Below are positions 10,395-21,799 of a stretch of 64,000 nt of DNA, one piece after another; position 1 is the stretch's first letter, and each line of letters begins with the position of its first letter. The DNA is from Liopterus haemorrhoidalis (Eukaryota; Arthropoda; Insecta; Coleoptera; Dytiscidae). Made by a program: the position numbers and the translations under genes. The DNA lies in contig OZ020616.1 of the NCBI GenBank assembly GCA_963971575.1, positions 2,376,924-2,440,923 of the forward strand, read 5' to 3'. The notes below the pieces were generated by a model. The model searched no databases, was not told the DNA's origin, and saw only the letters and a program-made list of their open reading frames with translations.

Positions 10395-10763
10395 CAGTCT
10401 GTTCCAAACGGTTAAGCGGAACTAGATTTTGTAATCTAGTTACTTTCATCGTTTAAATCGTGCCTTTCGGCCGTTTTGTTTAAGCTTTGTAAATCATACT
10501 TACAATAAACATTTTTTGGTTAAGGTTAATATCATTTTAAAATGTCATTTTCTTTATATTTTGATTTTTTGTGTCATTCTTAATACAAATTTCCCATTTA
10601 TAATTTTGACATATGTCATTCGTTTCCATGGTTTCATTGTTGGAATTTTAAATTTTGACATCCCAACGTGAAAAATGAAATAACCCAAGCAAGGTCCCTT
10701 CTCGTGACAACCTAAAAGAACTAAATCCCCATTTAGTTCCGCTTAACCGTTTGGAACAGACTG
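10395..10763. mobile_element. Family D MITE (Tc1/mariner type), 369 bp, TA duplication
   Basis: It has about 40-bp terminal inverted repeats beginning 'cagtctgttccaaacggtta', flanked by TA at 10,393-10,394 and 10,764-10,765. An internal hairpin 'aactagatt/aatctagtt' lies near 10,421. No ORF. It is inserted into the right terminus of the M4 mariner, so it is younger. A second copy, itself interrupted by a hAT, lies at 43,186-44,005. Confidence 0.9.
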
Positions 10764-10774
10764 TATCCCTCGTA

Positions 10775-11664
10775 TGCTGTTAAGCAAAAAATGCTTAACA
10801 TAAATATTTTTTTTGAAAAACGTTATTGTTATTATATTAAACATTGTTATTGTAATTAATATTTTAAATGAATTTATTCAAATTCAATTTTTTTTTATTT
10901 CATAGTACCTCCTTCTTTGTTATTGAATAGGCACATATTCGACACTAAAAAAGTGCTGTATAAAGCTCAGGAATAATGCTAAAAATCCTGAAAAACCATC
11001 AAAAGTATATGTTGATATGGGCAACGGATTACCATTTAAAATTCTCAAAAAAAATTACTCACGACAAAATGGGGGGGTTTTTAGTGTCTGGAAAAATTTG
11101 TAAAAATGAACATGTGCCCTTTCAATAATAATCTATTGAATTTTGCCTGCTGATTTCTTCTTTGATAAAAAGAACAAAACCATTTCATCTTTGATTTGAT
11201 ATACTGTGAAATATTATGTTTGCCATTTTATAACAAAACATTAATCATAACTGGACTCACCCTACATTTGTTAAAATACATTTTGTCGCAGTATATTTTT
11301 AGATTTGAGTGGGTTTGAAGTAGATGATCCCTGGTCACAGATACTACATCATTCGGGACGAACTCACTAATGATAATTCCACCATATATCTGATATCGTG
11401 TCATATATCCCACCATGTGTCAAGTTCATGTCTAACCTCAAACTGACACTAAAAGATAATACATTTATTTCCGTAAATAAATACGGTTTGACGGGAATTA
11501 ACGATTTGCTTGTCACTTTGGAAAGGTGTCGCTTTTCGACTTTTTGTCTCTTATATTTAGTATCAATTAGTAGAAAATAAACCAAACATTTTATTTTTTA
11601 TTAAATGTTATATTAAATATTTCATTGAAACTGCCCTTCAATATTGAAGGCGAAAACTTAAAGA
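10775..11664. other. No recognisable feature
   Basis: AT-rich sequence with T- and A-runs. No frame, RNA or terminal repeat was recognised. Confidence 0.45.
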
Positions 11665-12004
11665 AAAAAAATCAGCTGTGGCCACCACAGGACCAACCGC
11701 CATCACAAAGTACTTGTTTAATTTATGCTGCTTTACCAAAAAATGTTTCAAATAAAAGTTGTTAGTTATTGCTTTTATAGTAACTTTTGTTAAATAAAGT
11801 TTTTAGAAATATTACTCAGTTGTGAAATATTCCCAAAAATATTAAAACCGACACGAGTAAACTCCCATTTTTAGTTGATCGATTTTTACCAAAAGTTGAT
11901 CAACTCGTACCATTAAATTCAAAAGCATAAATATGAAGTTTCATAAAAATCCTTTTAGCCAAATTTGCTCTGCACGTATACACGGACCCACAGACTGAAC
12001 GACC

Positions 12005-12040
<36 letters not shown>

Positions 12041-12200
12041 TACAGATAGACAGACAGATAGACAGACAGACCAGACATCATGCTAAAAATAGCCAAAACG
12101 TTATGTAGGGACCTCAATTCGTAGAGATCCATCGAAATCTCGAAAGGTCAAAATCGGTATGATCACAATACTGCCTTTATATATGCTGGCGGTCGGTAAA
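11665..12200 (-). mobile_element. Family B DINE-1/Helentron-like element
   Basis: Read on the minus strand it starts 'accgaccgccagcatata' and has a GTCT/GTCC microsatellite at the usual place. It ends with a diverged 'ggcggttggt' and a hairpin 'ctgtgg-tgg-ccacag' before 'ctgattttt'. The short inverted repeat near both ends, the microsatellite, the 3' hairpin and the T-run flanks are the architecture known for DINE-1/HINE elements. Non-coding. Confidence 0.7.
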
Positions 12201-12202
12201 AA

Positions 12203-12666
12203 AACTATGGTTCGAAATTTCTTCTTCTATGACTACGAAGGTGTGCCGCGAAATTTTTCTTCTTTGCAAAATGTACCACGAGAGTAAAAAGATTGGGAAA
12301 CACTGCCCCAGACCATTTTATAACTGTTAACATTTGTGTAATTGTTCGCAGCAATTAAAAGACCATAGTCATCATAAATGAAAAATGTTTATCGACACAT
12401 TAGAATGTAGTTCAACACATATGTTGTCAAACACGCAACACCCTGCACATTCTTTAATTCGCAAAACCGTACGTCAGCAACCTTGACCTACACAGCTTAA
12501 ATGCCGCTCAAGGAATTCGGACATTAGAATACAATTATACCATAATTGTGACAATATTGCCCGTAATTTTCTACTACCAATTAGTTCAATAGTTTGTAAT
12601 AGAAAATTAAAACATTTTTCAAAATATAGAACGTCTTGCAAAAGTAAATTTATTTCTAATAATTTA
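12203..12666. other. Mostly anonymous sequence; possible hAT end near 12,306
   Basis: The string 'gattgggaaacactg' near 12,293-12,307 looks like a hAT right terminus (inverse of 'cagtgtttccc'), but no partner end was found. The rest leads into the retrotransposon fragment. Confidence 0.3.
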
Positions 12667-13333
12667 TTAACTTTACCTTGTATTTATATAAACTCAATTT
12701 TAAAATACGTACACGCTAATAGGGATTTTGTATTTGGTACAGAAGTATATAATACTCGAGGAGATATAATTAGCCTACCTAGGCACACAACCTCAGCCTT
12801 TGAAAAAAATGTACTATATATAGGCGATAAATTATATAACAAATTAAACAATGACACAAAAAAGCTGTCGACACTAAAATTCTCAAAAATAATTAAAACC
12901 CAGCAAACATTTTTATACGGGCCAGTACTGGTAAAGCACATACTCCCCGGCATTGAAAGTAATGGGCCAGTACCCCGGTGTCCCCGGGGCCGTTACTGGC
13001 CCATTGATGTATCAGTTGCTGGCCCAGCAACGGTAAAATGCAAAATAATCGTATTAGTTGCAAGATTTATTTCTGATGGTTTTAAGTAAAAAGTATGAGT
13101 GAAGAAGAGTGCTTATAAAATGCTGGTAAAGTACTTCGTATAGGCGGAATGCGAAATACAAATGTGAAGTACATTATTAATACTGGCGTTGCACTTACTT
13201 TTGGTGCCAGTAATTTACCAGCATAAAAGCAGTTTGCCAGCATTCGGCCGTTGAATGTTTGCTGGGAAACTTCCTAATATCCAAAGCCTATTATGACGTC
13301 AATGGCTTCTTATCAGATAATATTGATATATAA
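12667..13333 (+). pseudogene. Non-LTR retrotransposon ORF, C-terminal end, split by a family C MITE
   Basis: The frame reads LTLPCIYINSILKYVHANRD, then VYNTRGDIISLPRHTTSAFE and YIGDKLYNKLN up to 12,898. After the MITE it resumes as NFLISKAYYDVNGFLSDN and stops at 13,331. This matches the region after the reverse transcriptase domain in many insect non-LTR elements (LPCxYI, YNTR, fikLyNkLP, aYYsvxEFL). Removing the MITE together with one copy of an AA duplication restores one continuous frame, so the ORF was intact at this point when the MITE landed. No RT catalytic box is present here. Confidence 0.75.
12899..13266. mobile_element. Family C MITE, 368 bp, 2-bp duplication
   Basis: The termini are 'cccagcaaacat' and 'atgtttgctggg', flanked by AA on both sides. 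The interior is rich in 'ggccagtactgg'-type short palindromes. A second copy at 31,129-32,615 is flanked by TG, supporting a 2-bp target duplication. Superfamily not identified. Confidence 0.8.
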
Positions 13334-13559
13334 CATTGTAGTTGTTGTTGTTATTACTATTGTTGTTATTTTATATAAATTTATATTTCTTATTTTTTTA
13401 CATTTTCTGCTGTAAATATTAAATTCTATATGGTTATATGTTGATATGTATATTTGTGTATATGTAAGAATGTGTATATATACATGTACATGCTTGCATA
13501 TGCAGTCTAGACTAGGGGCCTCAGCCCGGCTACGCCGGTCTTCTCCCCTACGTTGTTAA

Positions 13560-14185
13560 AACTCGTCGCTCATCGTTTTTTAACACTATTTTATGGAAAT
13601 TCGCCCTGAAAATGTCTTAAGTTTTATTGTTAATTCACCTTAAATCCTCAATTAGTATTCTTCTGTCAAGAAACACGTTCAAAATGTGAAATCTCGTCCC
13701 ATTTTAAAATGCAAAAATTTTGACAGCTGTCGAGAAACCTTGTAAGCATATTTTTGCCTCAAAATGCTCAATAATGGCCCAGATTCTTTGAAAAATGTTT
13801 TCTGATACCTCAAAATATTATCTCGCATGTCCAAAAACCTATCCTGAATCATTATTACCATTTAACACTTTGATTCTCGCCGTAGATATTCTGGACCGGC
13901 CGTCTTGTATTAAGAATATTTTTGAATTATCGTCTGATAAAACCTGTCCGTGCCGATCAATGGTGACTTTGATTCGACACGGTTTCGAGGAAAAAATGCA
14001 TTATTTTTATCAATAAAAATTAGTCAGTACCCCCTGTCGAAATAAAATTAAGTCTAAGCACTAAAAAAATATCACCTGGATAAGACGGCGGTTCATTTTC
14101 CTCTCTCCGCGTTACCGGAAAAATGAAAATACACCAGAAGTTGAATAGAACATACATACCAACACTTGTACAATATAATAGTAGA
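13560..14185 (+). repeat. Family E dispersed repeat, copy 1
   Basis: The block 'ggcggttcattttcctctct' with 'ccgcgtta', the 'agcactaaaaaaatatcacc' block and 'gtaccccctgtcgaaa' occur inverted at 63,640-64,000. Similarity continues outward to 'acatacataccaacacttg'. No frame of note and no class assigned. Confidence 0.6.
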
Positions 14186-15542
14186 AGATTTCACATGGTT
14201 GATTGCCACATGTAAAAATTTTGCTTAAATGTTTGAAATTTTTCTCTACAGAATCTATATATTCTTTTATAGTGAAATAGAACATTATTATTATTTATTA
14301 TTCTTTTTTGGACCATTGCAAAATAATTTCAAATTTATTATTACTGAAGTTCATATATTTTTCTATAAGTTTTTTTTTTTTTTTTTGAAGTATTGGAAAA
14401 TCATTTGACGCTACGTGATGATATTCACATGACGATTCCCAACGTCTTAAATTCTTTTATTTGAGAAAGTAATATATGTTCACTTTCGTACAGAGTTTTC
14501 CACTTTTCACAATCTTAAAAGTAAACCATTTTTGTTGCATCATGGAATCTTATCAATAATATGCATATTGATAAAGAAATATTGTGAATATTCATAGTAG
14601 TATACATATTTTCTTCAATATCATGATGGAGCTCATTAACTAGAAACGCAATTCAGTGCGACATTATCGATTATGATTTTTCTAACAAAAGTGAGCAAAA
14701 ACACATTTTCGGCATATTCTTCTATAAAAATTCAATTATAAACACTAGGTAGGTTTCACTAATATATTTATTTTCTCAATATGTATTTGCTCAAAAAAGT
14801 CCTTCAGACGAAATCTTCAAAAAAAAAAATAATCAACTTTTAGGCAAAATTAGTTATAGATAAATATTTCACCGGCTTATTACAATTAAAAAACAGAAAT
14901 TTCCTAGTCAGTAATAAATTAGACAAATAATAATAATGTAATAATTATTAATAATAATTTCATAATATTCAACCTAGTTCAATAAATAAGACGAAATGCA
15001 AATAAACTCAAGGAACTAAATTATTCCGTAAGTAATTGTGAGTAATTAAAGATACATTAACTAAGAAAACAAATGAAAACTTTCTGGTAGTAAATTTCTA
15101 CTTAAATGCTTCAAATATTACTATTTACAGTGTTCTACATAAAACAAAAAAGAACTGCACATAATTTAGTTGAAAATGCCGTAATAGATCCCTTGAGGTT
15201 TCTTTGCTCCCATAATAGTTGGTTATATGCAAGATAGTTATATTTTTAATTGGTAAAGTTTGCGAATTGTTTGTTAGTTTTTACTATAAAATAAAAATAA
15301 TTTTTTTTTTATTCTTGGTTGTTCCCTTTTATACTTAGAAATTTTTTTATTTTTATTACTGGTTCAGCATCAATTAAATGTTATGCACAGCATTGTAAAC
15401 AGTTTGAAATAATAGGTCTGTTCATTTCGCAACTTTGCGTCCACGGTTTAAGGCTGCGTCATTATTTTCAGTTAGTTTGAATGGGCAGTTTACTGAAAAG
15501 TCAGTACATGTTGCTCGTTTTGTTAAAACAACTGATGGCAGC
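14186..15542. other. No recognisable feature
   Basis: AT-rich sequence, with TAATAA-rich stretches near 14,925-14,960. Nothing was recognised. Confidence 0.45.
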
Positions 15543-15620
15543 AGGGCCGGCCCGATGGGTGAGGCGGCGAGGCGATCGCCTCAGGCGCCTGATTTATCAA
15601 GGCGCCAAAAAGAATCTTTT
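15543..15620 (+). mobile_element. Possible hAT left terminus
   Basis: 'cagggccggcccgatgggtg' followed by 'gcgcctgatttatcaaggcg' resembles the CAGGGCCGGCC ends of many animal hAT elements. It is a GC-rich island in AT-rich DNA. No right end or duplication was found. Confidence 0.35.
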
Positions 15621-17810
15621 ATAGTGAGCCAAAATAGTCGTGATTATCAAATTTGCCAAAAAATATTTTATTATTTCTGGTAGTGCTGTATTTGGACGGC
15701 ACTTGTTTCAACCAAAATCAAGTGTAAGAAAGGTTTCAATGTTATTTATGGCCAACATCTGTTATGGATTTAAGTGACCTGAACCAGAGGAATTCGTGAA
15801 GATCCCTATTTACTCATCTTAAACATTTACCCGCCAAATTTTCTAAAAATCTAATCATTTGAACTTTCTATTTTTATGGCAGGATAATTATTTGTACAGA
15901 TGGTGACAAAATGCAACATTTTTAAAAATATTGCAGGGGTTAAAAAAAATCACTTATAATTTTACTTTGAAAGTGTAAAGAGTTTGATGAAAAAATTATA
16001 TATTTACCTAACTATTTTTGTTTCCTATTTTTAATTTTTAATTTTAGTTTTAAAAGTAATTAATTTTTTTTTGGTTGTGCTTTATGTGATTGTGTGAATT
16101 TTTAACTTTAAAGTAAGTTTTTATTTCGTTACCTATTACCTAGTTTATATATTTATAGAAAAATCATTCAAAAATATTTTTTTAATGAATAATAATAAAT
16201 ACAAGAAATGACAGCGATAGTTCAGATGACGACGATAAAAATAAACATTTAAATACAACTTGTAGCAATATATTATATGAATAAATATATTTTTACTTAA
16301 TATTTTATTACTTTGTACTTAGGGGAAACATAAAAATTTAATTTAATTAAACAACAAATTATAATCCAAAATTTACGTATGAGTATAAGTTTTTCCTTAT
16401 TTATAATTATTACCTTAAAATTAATAAATTTGTTTGTTTGAGTACTGCTGTAAATTTATTTTCATGCTCAAATTAGTAAAGATATCTACGAATCATGCCG
16501 TTTCTTTCTAATGCTTTGTTTTTTATTAAAATAATTTGGAAGGTTAGTTGTCAACTTGCGTCACTATACGTTACTATGGGTATGCAAATAATTATAATGA
16601 TATAGACAGAGAAAGCATATAGTATTGTATATCGATACTTGTAGTAACGAACAGTCACCTATACTTTAACTCAGCTTATGGATCTTGACACACATACACC
16701 ATTGTCATCTTGACAAGTTTAGTAAGGATTTAATTTAGCAAATTAGTTGAGTATTTACGGTAAAGTAAATTTTTATTCTAATTTGTATGAAATTACAAAG
16801 CCAGGAGTAACTACAATACAGGACATGAGTTAGGAATTAATATAATTAAATAATAGTCCTGGTGTCAGGTCCAGTTAACATTATACAGTATAATTTCGTT
16901 TGTAGTTTTGTAACATGTGATATTTATGAGCAAGTTATTAAAATAAAGTGCATATGTAGACAGTGAGTTTTGCAAAATACAGTCATGCCATTTTCCAGCA
17001 TGACTGTGATACCAAACGCTGTGCTTTGCGATAGTGCTGTTTTATAATATAATATGTTGTCTCTGCTGGATTGCTTACAAATATGAAATATAATTCATTA
17101 TGCAGCTGCTACATATTACAATATGCATCATCTTGTTCAACTATATTTCTTCCAGCTATAGTGTGAACCAAGAAACTGAATACTGAATCATCCCACATGA
17201 ATCTCATTTAGTATGACTGGAAGCAGTGCCTAATATTGATTGCTTAGTTGTAGTATTATACAAGATTAGGCTTATTGATTAGGATGCTCGTCTCAATCAA
17301 AATCAAATATAGTGCATAGTTTGTAGAAATAAATAAACGCATTTTTTCAGAAAGAATCAGGAATAAAAGATTAAAAATACAGGTAGAACTTGATATAGGC
17401 CAATTCACTTTTACGCCTGCGTTGAATAAACTATCGTATCCCTGGGATTCCCCGATCTGATCGGGAAATTACCGCGACAACTGGACTGGACAGCGCTGCA
17501 GCATCATCGCGTATAAGTATCCTTCTACACGTCTGGCGATATCTAGTTTCGTTATTCGTAATTAAATTAGTTTATTTGTTTCTATAAAATAGATGTTTTT
17601 TGCATTTTTACTTTATACATGCGTTAAAGTAAAATAAATACCATGTCTGAGAAGAGGAGAAAATTTGAAATTGTCCACTAACCTCTTGCATTTGCAGTTC
17701 TGCTAGCAAATTTGAACTATTGTATATTTCCCTGCTTCTATATAGTTGTGTCATCCACCACCGTTTGTTTTGTTTTTATTTTTTTTTTACGAAGTATACT
17801 TTGGCCACAT
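15621..17810. other. No gene recognised
   Basis: AT-rich. A short acidic Ser/Asp stretch encoded near 16,205-16,245 could belong to the putative hAT starting at 15,543, but no catalytic motif was found. A moderately GC-rich patch lies near 17,440-17,520. Confidence 0.4.
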
Positions 17811-18145
17811 TCAGCAGACTCACCAGTGAGTTACCGGTTGGTAAATTTTTTCCTGTATGCATACGTTGTTCTACCGGTGAGTTACCGTACTTAATCCGGT
17901 ATCCATTTTATTGACCGGATTTCATTAACGATTAGTTGCTCACCGCTGGACATTTTGACAGTTATATCTGTAGTAACAAAGAATCAAGCACAAAGCAAGT
18001 AAAAATTATGGAAATTATGGAATTGAGTGTTAAGTCAGTTTACTTAGATTTTGAGGAGACGTATATAAAGCACATGTACTCTTAAAATTACTGTAAAAGC
18101 TTACATTCCAAATTTACTGTCATTACAATCTGTCATTGTTTAGAT

Positions 18146-19633
18146 CAGGGATGGCGAACCTTTTTGAGGAGTGGGTCAAATTTTGTTAATTATTTTTCTT
18201 AATACTAGTCCGTGGGTCACTAAGTCAATAGATGCCACTTGGAAGGGGGTGTGGTAAAAGGGGTACCAATAATTTGGAACACCGAAAATTTGTTTACAGA
18301 AAAACTCGACAGTTGACCCTTTTCTTGGGACTCACTTTTAAAATCACTAAAAAGGTTTACGTTTCTTTTTTGTTTAACATTTTTTACTTTTGCAAGTGAA
18401 GAGCAACAAATAAAGGTTGATGTCAAAAGCTGACATCAATGGAGTAATATCATGAATTATCGCACTTCTGCACTAAATATTTGAATGAACACGGAATAAA
18501 AAACATCACATACAAATATTATGAAGTATTCTTTATTATAAACATAGTTACAGATATTTGTATATATAATAAAGTTGATAAAAGTATATATATATATTTA
18601 ATGTGAAATCTGTTGTTGCTTATTTTCAGATAGTTTCTTAATATTAGGTTCATAATCCGTATTCATTAGTTTAACGCATTTCGCTGTCAATTCATTTCCA
18701 AGTTTATTTCTGTTGGAAGATTTTACAAAATTCATTGAGGAAAACAATTTTTCGCACGAATATGTGGCATACAAATCGTTAACAGAGCATTAGCAACGTT
18801 TTTCATTGATATAAAATTGTTTGGTAAAGAATCCCATACGTTTAATATAATATTTTCAATTTTTAGTTTGGGATCATATTATCTGTAGTACTTTCAGAAA
18901 ATTTTCCTTCTATTTCCGAAACTAAGTTTTCAAATTTATATTTCCACACTATACTGCTTTGAAATTCAACTAATTCCATTTATAAATCATGGATACCTAG
19001 CCACATAAATCCGGTTAGCTCCATTGTTGCAAATTCTGTTTTGTATGGATATAAAATAAAGTAAAATATATTTTCCAAACTTTTAAATTGATTGAATCTC
19101 TCCTGAAAAGCTTGTTTTATTTCCTGTATAATACTTAAATATTTTTTAATTGCATTTTTTTGAATATCAAGCGTATTTTCAAAAATTATTGTGTTTTGAA
19201 AATGTTTTTGTAATTGAGGAAAATATTTCATTATTTTCATTTCCAAATCTTTTGTGAAGATGTTAAGTTTCGTCATAAATGTTTTAATATTTTCAAACAT
19301 CATCAATACAACTTGTCCATTTCCCTGAAGTATTTTATTCAGTTCATTGAAATGCTGAGTGATGTCACATAAGAACATTAAATCATTTAACCAATCTATA
19401 TTTGAAAATTTTTGATACCATAGAAAATCAGTTAGTCAACGTCCACTTGGACATTTTTTTTTTTTTATAAATTCGACATTAGATATTTATTTATACTTTA
19501 ATTTTTTAATATTTTCGATTGCCTGATCTCTCTTTTATGCTATTATTTTTTTTTATAAATTCAACGCGTGGGTCACTTAAAAAGCCTTCGTGGGTCAGTG
19601 TCTGACCCGCGGGTCATAGGTTCGCCCCCACTG
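18146..19633 (-). mobile_element. hAT transposon remnant, 1,488 bp, with perfect 8-bp duplication
   Basis: The ends are 'cagggatggcgaacc' and 'ggttcgcccccactg'. GTTTAGAT flanks both sides (18,138-18,145 and 19,634-19,641), the 8-bp duplication expected of hAT elements. It encodes a decayed transposase on the minus strand. Confidence 0.9.
18598..19433 (-). pseudogene. hAT transposase, C-terminal half (GTF2IRD2/Charlie-like)
   Basis: On the minus strand, an open stretch of 132 codons (19,378 to 18,980) begins MFLCDITQHFNELNKILQGN. This is typical of the hAT transposase lineage also found in the vertebrate GTF2IRD2 fusion (tDItxHLNxLNxxLQG). After frameshifts the C-terminal dimerisation region follows: SLPNNFISMKNVANALLTI and NFVKSSNRNKLGNELTAKC, ending KLSENKQQQISH at 18,598. 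The N-terminal zinc finger and first catalytic region are missing, so the element is dead. Confidence 0.8.
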
Positions 19634-19745
19634 GTTTAGATATTGTAGTTTTCATATACGCCGTTCGACAACGCTGCCAAAAAATGTGCATTTAGTCAAA
19701 TTCACCGGTAAGTTTGTACCGGTAAGTCACCGATGAGTCTGTTGA

Positions 19746-20714
19746 AAGCGACCTATTACTTTCCGCCATCGTTGACACTACTTACTTTAAATAAATATGT
19801 GCGTGGATATAACACACAATCCGTGCGCGTACAATTGCTCAAGTCTGTACGCACCTTAACATTTTGAATGGTCTAATGATGCAAGAATAAACTTGCTATA
19901 TTTATTTATACATCCGTATCTTAAAACTTTCCTAGTGTTCTACGTATTTTGGGCGTACATAGTCTGGTATTGTCAACGAACAAACTTAGATAGACAGAAC
20001 TTATTAACAATCACAGTTTCTTATATGTTTGGATTTACTATTAATATATTCTATAAGCATCCCCTACTTTGTCAATTTACTGTCAAAGACAAGTTGTTAA
20101 TAGCTCATTTGATGCTCTGGGCCTTTCTAAAACTTCCCTACAGCTATAATTTTTAATAAATTAAAATTTTAGAAGCTTGTCACCATTCTCATTCATGTTA
20201 TTGTTTTACTACTTTAATGATACAAATTGAAACATATAAATCAGGGTACGAGTAGAGTGTATTATATAAAGCTTGATTAACATCCGTCTGCACGCTTTTG
20301 ATCTCCTTAAGTTTTCAACGCACGTAATCAAGACGTGAACAGACACACAGTCGAACACAAATCACTCACATATACACCTCCTCTTTCACTTCTAGATCCC
20401 CCCTGCAACGAAAAGAGTTATTACTAGATTTAAGTTTAGCAAGATAGAAAACAGATATCTAGAATCATGACAGTTTCTTTTTCAGACTCCTCTGAACTGG
20501 ATCAGCTACATATTTTTTTAAGAAACACTCTGGTTTTTATAGAGTAACGTAGTGACCTCTTTTGTTGTGATTAACTTTACCAAAAGTTTGAGATAAGACA
20601 GCGTAATTTTAGTACAATGCAAATGTTAGTACAATAGACAATTTGAGAACTTTAGTAAACAAGTACGTACGTAGCATAGATATTAGAACAGGCACGCACC
20701 CAGGGGGTTTAAAT
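19746..20714. other. No recognisable feature
   Basis: AT-rich sequence. Short open frames here lack any recognisable domain. Confidence 0.45.
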
Positions 20715-20960
20715 CAGTGTTTCTCAACCGAAAACATGCCACGGACCAGTAAAATATTTATTTTTCTACCACGGACCACAAATTATAAATATACTATTAA
20801 ACAAATTTATTGTATATGTAAACTCTACATCTATTTAATATCTCAGTAATAAAATATCACTGAAAAATGAACAAAAATCACTGAAAATAAACAAAAGATC
20901 ATAAAAAAATTAACAAAAATCTCAAAAAATAATCATGTATAAGCCTTTTGCGAACCACTG
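20715..20960. mobile_element. Short hAT-like MITE, about 246 bp
   Basis: It starts 'cagtgtttctcaaccg', includes two 'ccacggacca' motifs, and ends 'ttttgcgaaccactg'. Such ends are typical of hAT MITEs. The flanking 8-mers (gtttaaat and aaattttg) do not match, so boundaries or age are uncertain. Confidence 0.5.
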
Positions 20961-21799
20961 AAATTTTGCTCACGAACGCAGGGCCCCCGATTCGATGGGG
21001 CCATCAAAATGCCGAGGTCGTTGTTTATATGGAAACCAATGGCGAAGGGAGACCTCCGCTAGACTTGCACTCCCATAAAAAAAATAAATAAAATTAAAAA
21101 AAAAAAAATCTTAAGGTAAATCTTCAAAAGTAGATCAAATTATGTTCTATACAAATTCTTGTCCAAAGCTTGGTTTACAAGTTACGAATATTTTAAAATT
21201 TTAAAGTTTAATAACTTCCGTTTCCGGTATCGGATTTTCATAAAAAACAATAGGGTTCTTCCCAATTAATAGGAGAATTTTTGAGTACCAGAACGAACTC
21301 TCTAAGTTAAACCGTTTTTGAGTTATCATGTATACACACACACACAGACACACACACACAGACACACACACATACGGACGGCACTTCGAAAATATGTTTT
21401 TTGGATTCCCTGTAAAAAAAAATCCCACAAAACTGTATTACTGTGATAAATCATATTTTGAATGTTATCTTCTCAAATATTTTTAATATAAGCCCTGCCT
21501 ACGAAATCCTGTAAACTATGAAAATTCACCGTTTATATAATTTTTTCAGATAAACAGGTTTCATCGCATAAATGTTTACGTAATTCCTGCTAATGATATA
21601 AAAATAAAATTTCCTTATCAACTTATTTAAGAGGATTAATTATTTTTTTAATCCCATACTAATTCATTTGTGGTTAACAAAACATCGAGATAACATTAAA
21701 ATGTCTTTCTTATAAATTCTAAGTTATTTTTTGTACGTATTTTAACATTGAATATATTGGGTCTCGTGAAAGTGTAGTTATTTTTGGAAGTTTGGGTAT
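20961..21799. other. Dispersed repeat with (CA)n; degenerate family A 3' end
   Basis: A CA/CAGA microsatellite lies at 21,333-21,373 within a block beginning 'aacttccgtttccggtatcg'. At 21,490-21,540 'cctacgaaatcctgtaaact' and a following hairpin-like stretch resemble a worn family A 3' end. No gene. Confidence 0.4.

Larger units (their letters stand above)
9131..10774 (+). mobile_element. DD34D mariner (lineage M4), nearly complete, MITE in its right end
   Basis: The left end is a diverged form of the 'tacgagggttacctttta' terminus, then 'tttacaaacgactactaga', which also occurs inverted at 27,435-27,510. The right end is 'tccctcgta'. A family D MITE (10,395-10,763) is inserted at a TA within the right terminal repeat. 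It encodes a decayed transposase. Confidence 0.75.
17811..19745. mobile_element. Family I MITE (about 440 bp) split by a hAT
   Basis: The left end 'tcagcagactcaccagtgag' plus 'ttaccggt' is matched by the inverse at 19,710-19,745 ('accggtaagtcaccgatgag' plus 'tctgttga'). Further ACCGGT motifs lie inside both ends. Removing the hAT and one 8-bp duplication leaves about 439 bp. No clear duplication flanks family I itself. Confidence 0.65.

Noticed and set aside
18598..19433. Host gene related to GTF2IRD2
   Set aside because: It lies within a hAT with perfect 8-bp duplication and has several frame breaks, so it is a dead transposase.
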